In this document: piece after piece, positions 62,166 through 64,000 of the stretch
Position numbering within the stretch: position 1 is the first letter of the stretch
Layout: each line of letters opens with the position of its first letter
From: Sphingopyxis sp. YR583
GTDB lineage: Bacteria > Pseudomonadota > Alphaproteobacteria > Sphingomonadales > Sphingomonadaceae
Direction: 5' to 3'
DNA length: 64,000 nucleotides
Assembly: GCF_900108295.1 (NCBI RefSeq)
Contig: NZ_FNWK01000002.1
Location: forward strand, 310,001-374,000
The notes under the pieces: model-generated
The model's input: only the letters and a program-made list of their open reading frames with translations
Databases searched by the model: none
What the model was told of the DNA's origin: nothing
Translations under genes and position numbers: made by a program

Positions 62166-62603
62166 TCAGGCAGCAGCAGGCCGCCAGAAGGTCGTCAGGC
62201 CGCTAACCTTCCGCGGCGCCTGATTCTTGCACGCCATCGACTCGACCGCCTTCAGCGCTGATACGAGTGCCGACGCGCTGTGCGGCTTGCCGAGACAGGC
62301 GATGGCAATCTCTTCGGCGTCGGCGGGGCATTGTCCCGTCACCAGCAGCACCGCGATGCCGCGGTCGCGCGCCAGTCGCGCAACTTCGCGCCCCGTCATA
62401 TTTCCTGCAAGACCAAGGTCGAGAACGACCGCATCCAACGGTTCGGCTGCCATGATCGCCACCGCAGCCTCGCCCGAATCGACCGTCGCGACAATGTCGT
62501 ACCCGCCGATTTTCAGCGTGTGCTCATTGTCGAACGCGGTCAGCGGATCATCCTCGATGATCAGCAATCGCTTGATGCAGGTCGGGCGGTGGCCAAAGAG
62601 CAT
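62166..62603 (-). CDS. Single-domain response regulator
   Basis: A receiver-only protein of 145 residues with acidic pocket D18-D19, phosphoacceptor D62 (VVLDLGLAG), T89 and K106 (LGKP). There is no output domain. Such stand-alone receivers are common in sphingomonads, often in phosphorelays. ATG of MLFGHRPTCIK chosen; two in-frame upstream codons add 16 residues without homology. No cognate kinase is adjacent. Confidence 0.87.
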   Translation of the reverse strand: MLFGHRPTCIKRLLIIEDDPLTAFDNEHTLKIGGYDIVATVDSGEAAVAIMAAEPLDAVVLDLGLAGNMTGREVARLARDRGIAVLLVTGQCPADAEEIAIACLGKPHSASALVSALKAVESMACKNQAPRKVSGLTTFWRPAAA

Positions 62604-62758
62604 GATGACTCCCTCAAACAACGCCATGACCCTCTCCGTGCCGTCCTGCAAGATCGCTTCTGCTCACCATCGACGAAGCGGGTCTTTTCCGGCTATGAGC
62701 GTGCTCACAACGCAACACATTTTCCGACAATAACGACAAGAAAGTCGCATCTGTTCCT

Positions 62759-63619
62759 ATGAACACACGCCGCCCACCCCGCCCCGCAACCCGCTCGGCG
62801 CCGAAAGCTTCTGGCGATCGCGAAGCACCCAAGGGTCGTCGCGCCGCGCGCGGCGCCGCCTCCGCGCTCAAAACCAAACCCGCCGAGGCAGAGCGCGAGG
62901 ATGGGCCGCAGCGCATCGCCAAGCTGCTCGCGCGCGCCGGCGTCGGTTCGCGTCGCGACGTCGAACGCATGGTCGAGGAAGGGCGCATTGCGCTCAACGG
63001 CCAGGTCGTCGTTCACCCCGCGCCTTTGCTCACATCGCTCGAAGGGCTGACCGTCGACGGCAACCCGGTCGCCAAGCCCGTCTCGACGCGCCTCTATCGC
63101 TTCAACAAGCCCGCAGGCTGCATCACCGCGGCCCGCGATCCCAAGGGGCGCAAGACGATCTATGACCTGCTGCCCAAGGATCTGCCGCGCCTGATGCCGG
63201 TCGGCCGCCTCGATTATAATACCGAGGGGCTTTTGCTCCTCACCAACGACGGCGAATTCAAGCGCCAGCTTGAACTGCCCGCGAGCGGCGTCGAACGCAC
63301 CTATCGTGCCCGTGCGTTCGGCGACATCAGCCAGGCGCAGCTCGAGGAGCTCGCGCTGGGGATCGAGATCGACGGCGTCCGCTATGGCAAGATCGACGCC
63401 AACCTCGAACGGCGCACGGGCCGCAACCAATGGGTCGAAATGACGCTGACCGAGGGCAAGAACCGCGAAGTCCGCAAAGTGCTCGAACATTTCGGGCTGC
63501 AGGTCAGCCGCCTGATCCGCACGCGCTACGGCGCGTTCGAGCTTGGCGGCATGCCGCTCGGCGCGGTCGACGTCGTTCCGCGCGACGAGTTGTTCAAATT
63601 CCGCCGGCAAATGGGTTGA
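62759..63619 (+). CDS. rluB: RluB-type 23S rRNA pseudouridine synthase
   Basis: Pseudouridine synthase of 286 residues. A basic N-terminal tail is followed by an S4 RNA-binding domain (RIAKLLARAGVGSRRDVERMVEEGRI) and the RsuA/RluB/E/F catalytic domain with VGRLDYNTEGLLLLTNDG, whose Asp is the nucleophile. The size favours RluB over RsuA; the exact target is by family. rsmD starts 4 bases later, so both rRNA-modifying genes are together. Confidence 0.9.
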   Translation: MNTRRPPRPATRSAPKASGDREAPKGRRAARGAASALKTKPAEAEREDGPQRIAKLLARAGVGSRRDVERMVEEGRIALNGQVVVHPAPLLTSLEGLTVDGNPVAKPVSTRLYRFNKPAGCITAARDPKGRKTIYDLLPKDLPRLMPVGRLDYNTEGLLLLTNDGEFKRQLELPASGVERTYRARAFGDISQAQLEELALGIEIDGVRYGKIDANLERRTGRNQWVEMTLTEGKNREVRKVLEHFGLQVSRLIRTRYGAFELGGMPLGAVDVVPRDELFKFRRQMG

Positions 63620-63623
63620 TCGG

Positions 63624-64000
63624 ATGCGCGTGATTTCAGGCGAATGGCGCGGCCGCAAGCTGCTCGCGCCCAGGAATAACGCGACGCGTCCGACTGGGGA
63701 CCGCACGCGCGAAACGCTCTTCTCGATGCTCACCAGCCGCGTCGGCAGCTTCGAGGGGCTGGTCGTCGCCGACCTGTTCGCCGGATCGGGCGCACTCGGG
63801 ATCGAAGCGCTGTCGCGCGGAGCAGAACAATGCCTGTTCGCCGAGCAGGATCGCGACGCACTTGACGTGCTGCGAAAGAATCTGGGCACGCTGGACGCCA
63901 CCGCACGCGCCGATATCCGCGCCGGGTCGGTGCTCGCACTCGGCCCGGCGCGCCGCACCTACGACCTGATCCTGATCGACGCGCCCTACGATACCGGCGC
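63624..64000 (+). CDS. rsmD: 16S rRNA (guanine966-N2)-methyltransferase, start only
   Basis: N-terminal part of RsmD, about 125 codons before the window ends. MRVISGEWRGRKL, RPTGDRTRETLFSML and the SAM-binding DLFAGSGALGIEALSRGAEQ followed by LILIDAPYD are RsmD signatures; the Asn-Pro-Pro-Phe-type motif is not yet clear before the cut. It begins 4 bases after rluB. Confidence 0.92.
   Translation, partial: MRVISGEWRGRKLLAPRNNATRPTGDRTRETLFSMLTSRVGSFEGLVVADLFAGSGALGIEALSRGAEQCLFAEQDRDALDVLRKNLGTLDATARADIRAGSVLALGPARRTYDLILIDAPYDTG

Noticed and set aside
1-64000. tRNA, rRNA, CRISPR arrays, insertion sequences, prophage or attachment sites
   Set aside because: None of the usual signatures (tRNA TΨC loop, repeat-spacer units, transposase or integrase motifs) was seen by eye.

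Overview
The window reads as a stretch of chromosome from a high-GC alphaproteobacterium of the order Sphingomonadales. Sphingopyxis or a close relative is my best guess, by inference. Supporting signs are the order dusB-ntrB-ntrC-ntrY-ntrX-hfq-hflX, an Hfq carrying two Sm domains in one chain, a GcrA cell-cycle regulator, an F0 ATP synthase operon without F1 genes and with both b and b-prime subunits, an IspD-IspF fusion, a large TonB-dependent receptor and a ydbH-ynbE-ydbL operon. Coding density is very high and many genes overlap by ATGA. I saw no tRNA, rRNA, insertion sequence, prophage or CRISPR array.

Layout. 1-9158 (minus): nitrogen-regulation block dusB-ntrBC-ntrYX, then hfq and hflX (cut by the window edge). 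9256-14456: ispDF, a CinA-type amidase, a RatA/COQ10-like START protein, lipA, a beta carbonic anhydrase, a small membrane protein and a DUF899 protein. 14566-17986: an enoyl-CoA hydratase behind a perfect palindrome resembling a LiuR operator, a PhnZ-like HD protein, two overlapping genes for exported proteins and an Rrf2 regulator with four cysteines. 18012-26965: the most accessory-looking region, a MalT-type LuxR regulator divergent from a TonB receptor, followed by an SDR, a saccharopine-dehydrogenase-like oxidoreductase and an acyl-CoA ligase. This looks like an uptake and degradation locus for an unknown hydrophobic carboxylic acid. 27050-31217: Yip1 membrane protein, hspQ with a heat-shock-type promoter, a lone ABC-2 permease, gcrA, a thioesterase and an outer-membrane beta-barrel. 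31388-43222: parE, a serine beta-lactamase-like hydrolase, a DUF417 protein, leuB-metZ-apaG-lysR, uvrC-thioesterase-recO, an SDR and a GST. 43235-49811 (minus): F0 operon atpI-B-E-F2-F and the ydbH-ynbE-ydbL operon, each ending at a strong terminator. 49981-64000: radC, rnk, two paralogous exported proline-rich proteins, purB, the overlapping run lapA-like-pyrF-trpF-trpB-(71 aa)-trpA-accD-folC, an AmpG-type MFS permease with a TPR protein, a single-domain response regulator, an rluB-type pseudouridine synthase and the start of rsmD.

Most genes are housekeeping. The observations I rate highest are the duplicated Hfq, the loss of GAFTGA from NtrX, the apparently leaderless heat-shock promoter of hspQ, a terminator-like hairpin in the atp leader, the LiuR-like operator, the TonB-receptor catabolic locus, and a paralogous pair of exported proteins of which only one keeps its EF hands. 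All assignments come from reading the sequence; no database search was run.
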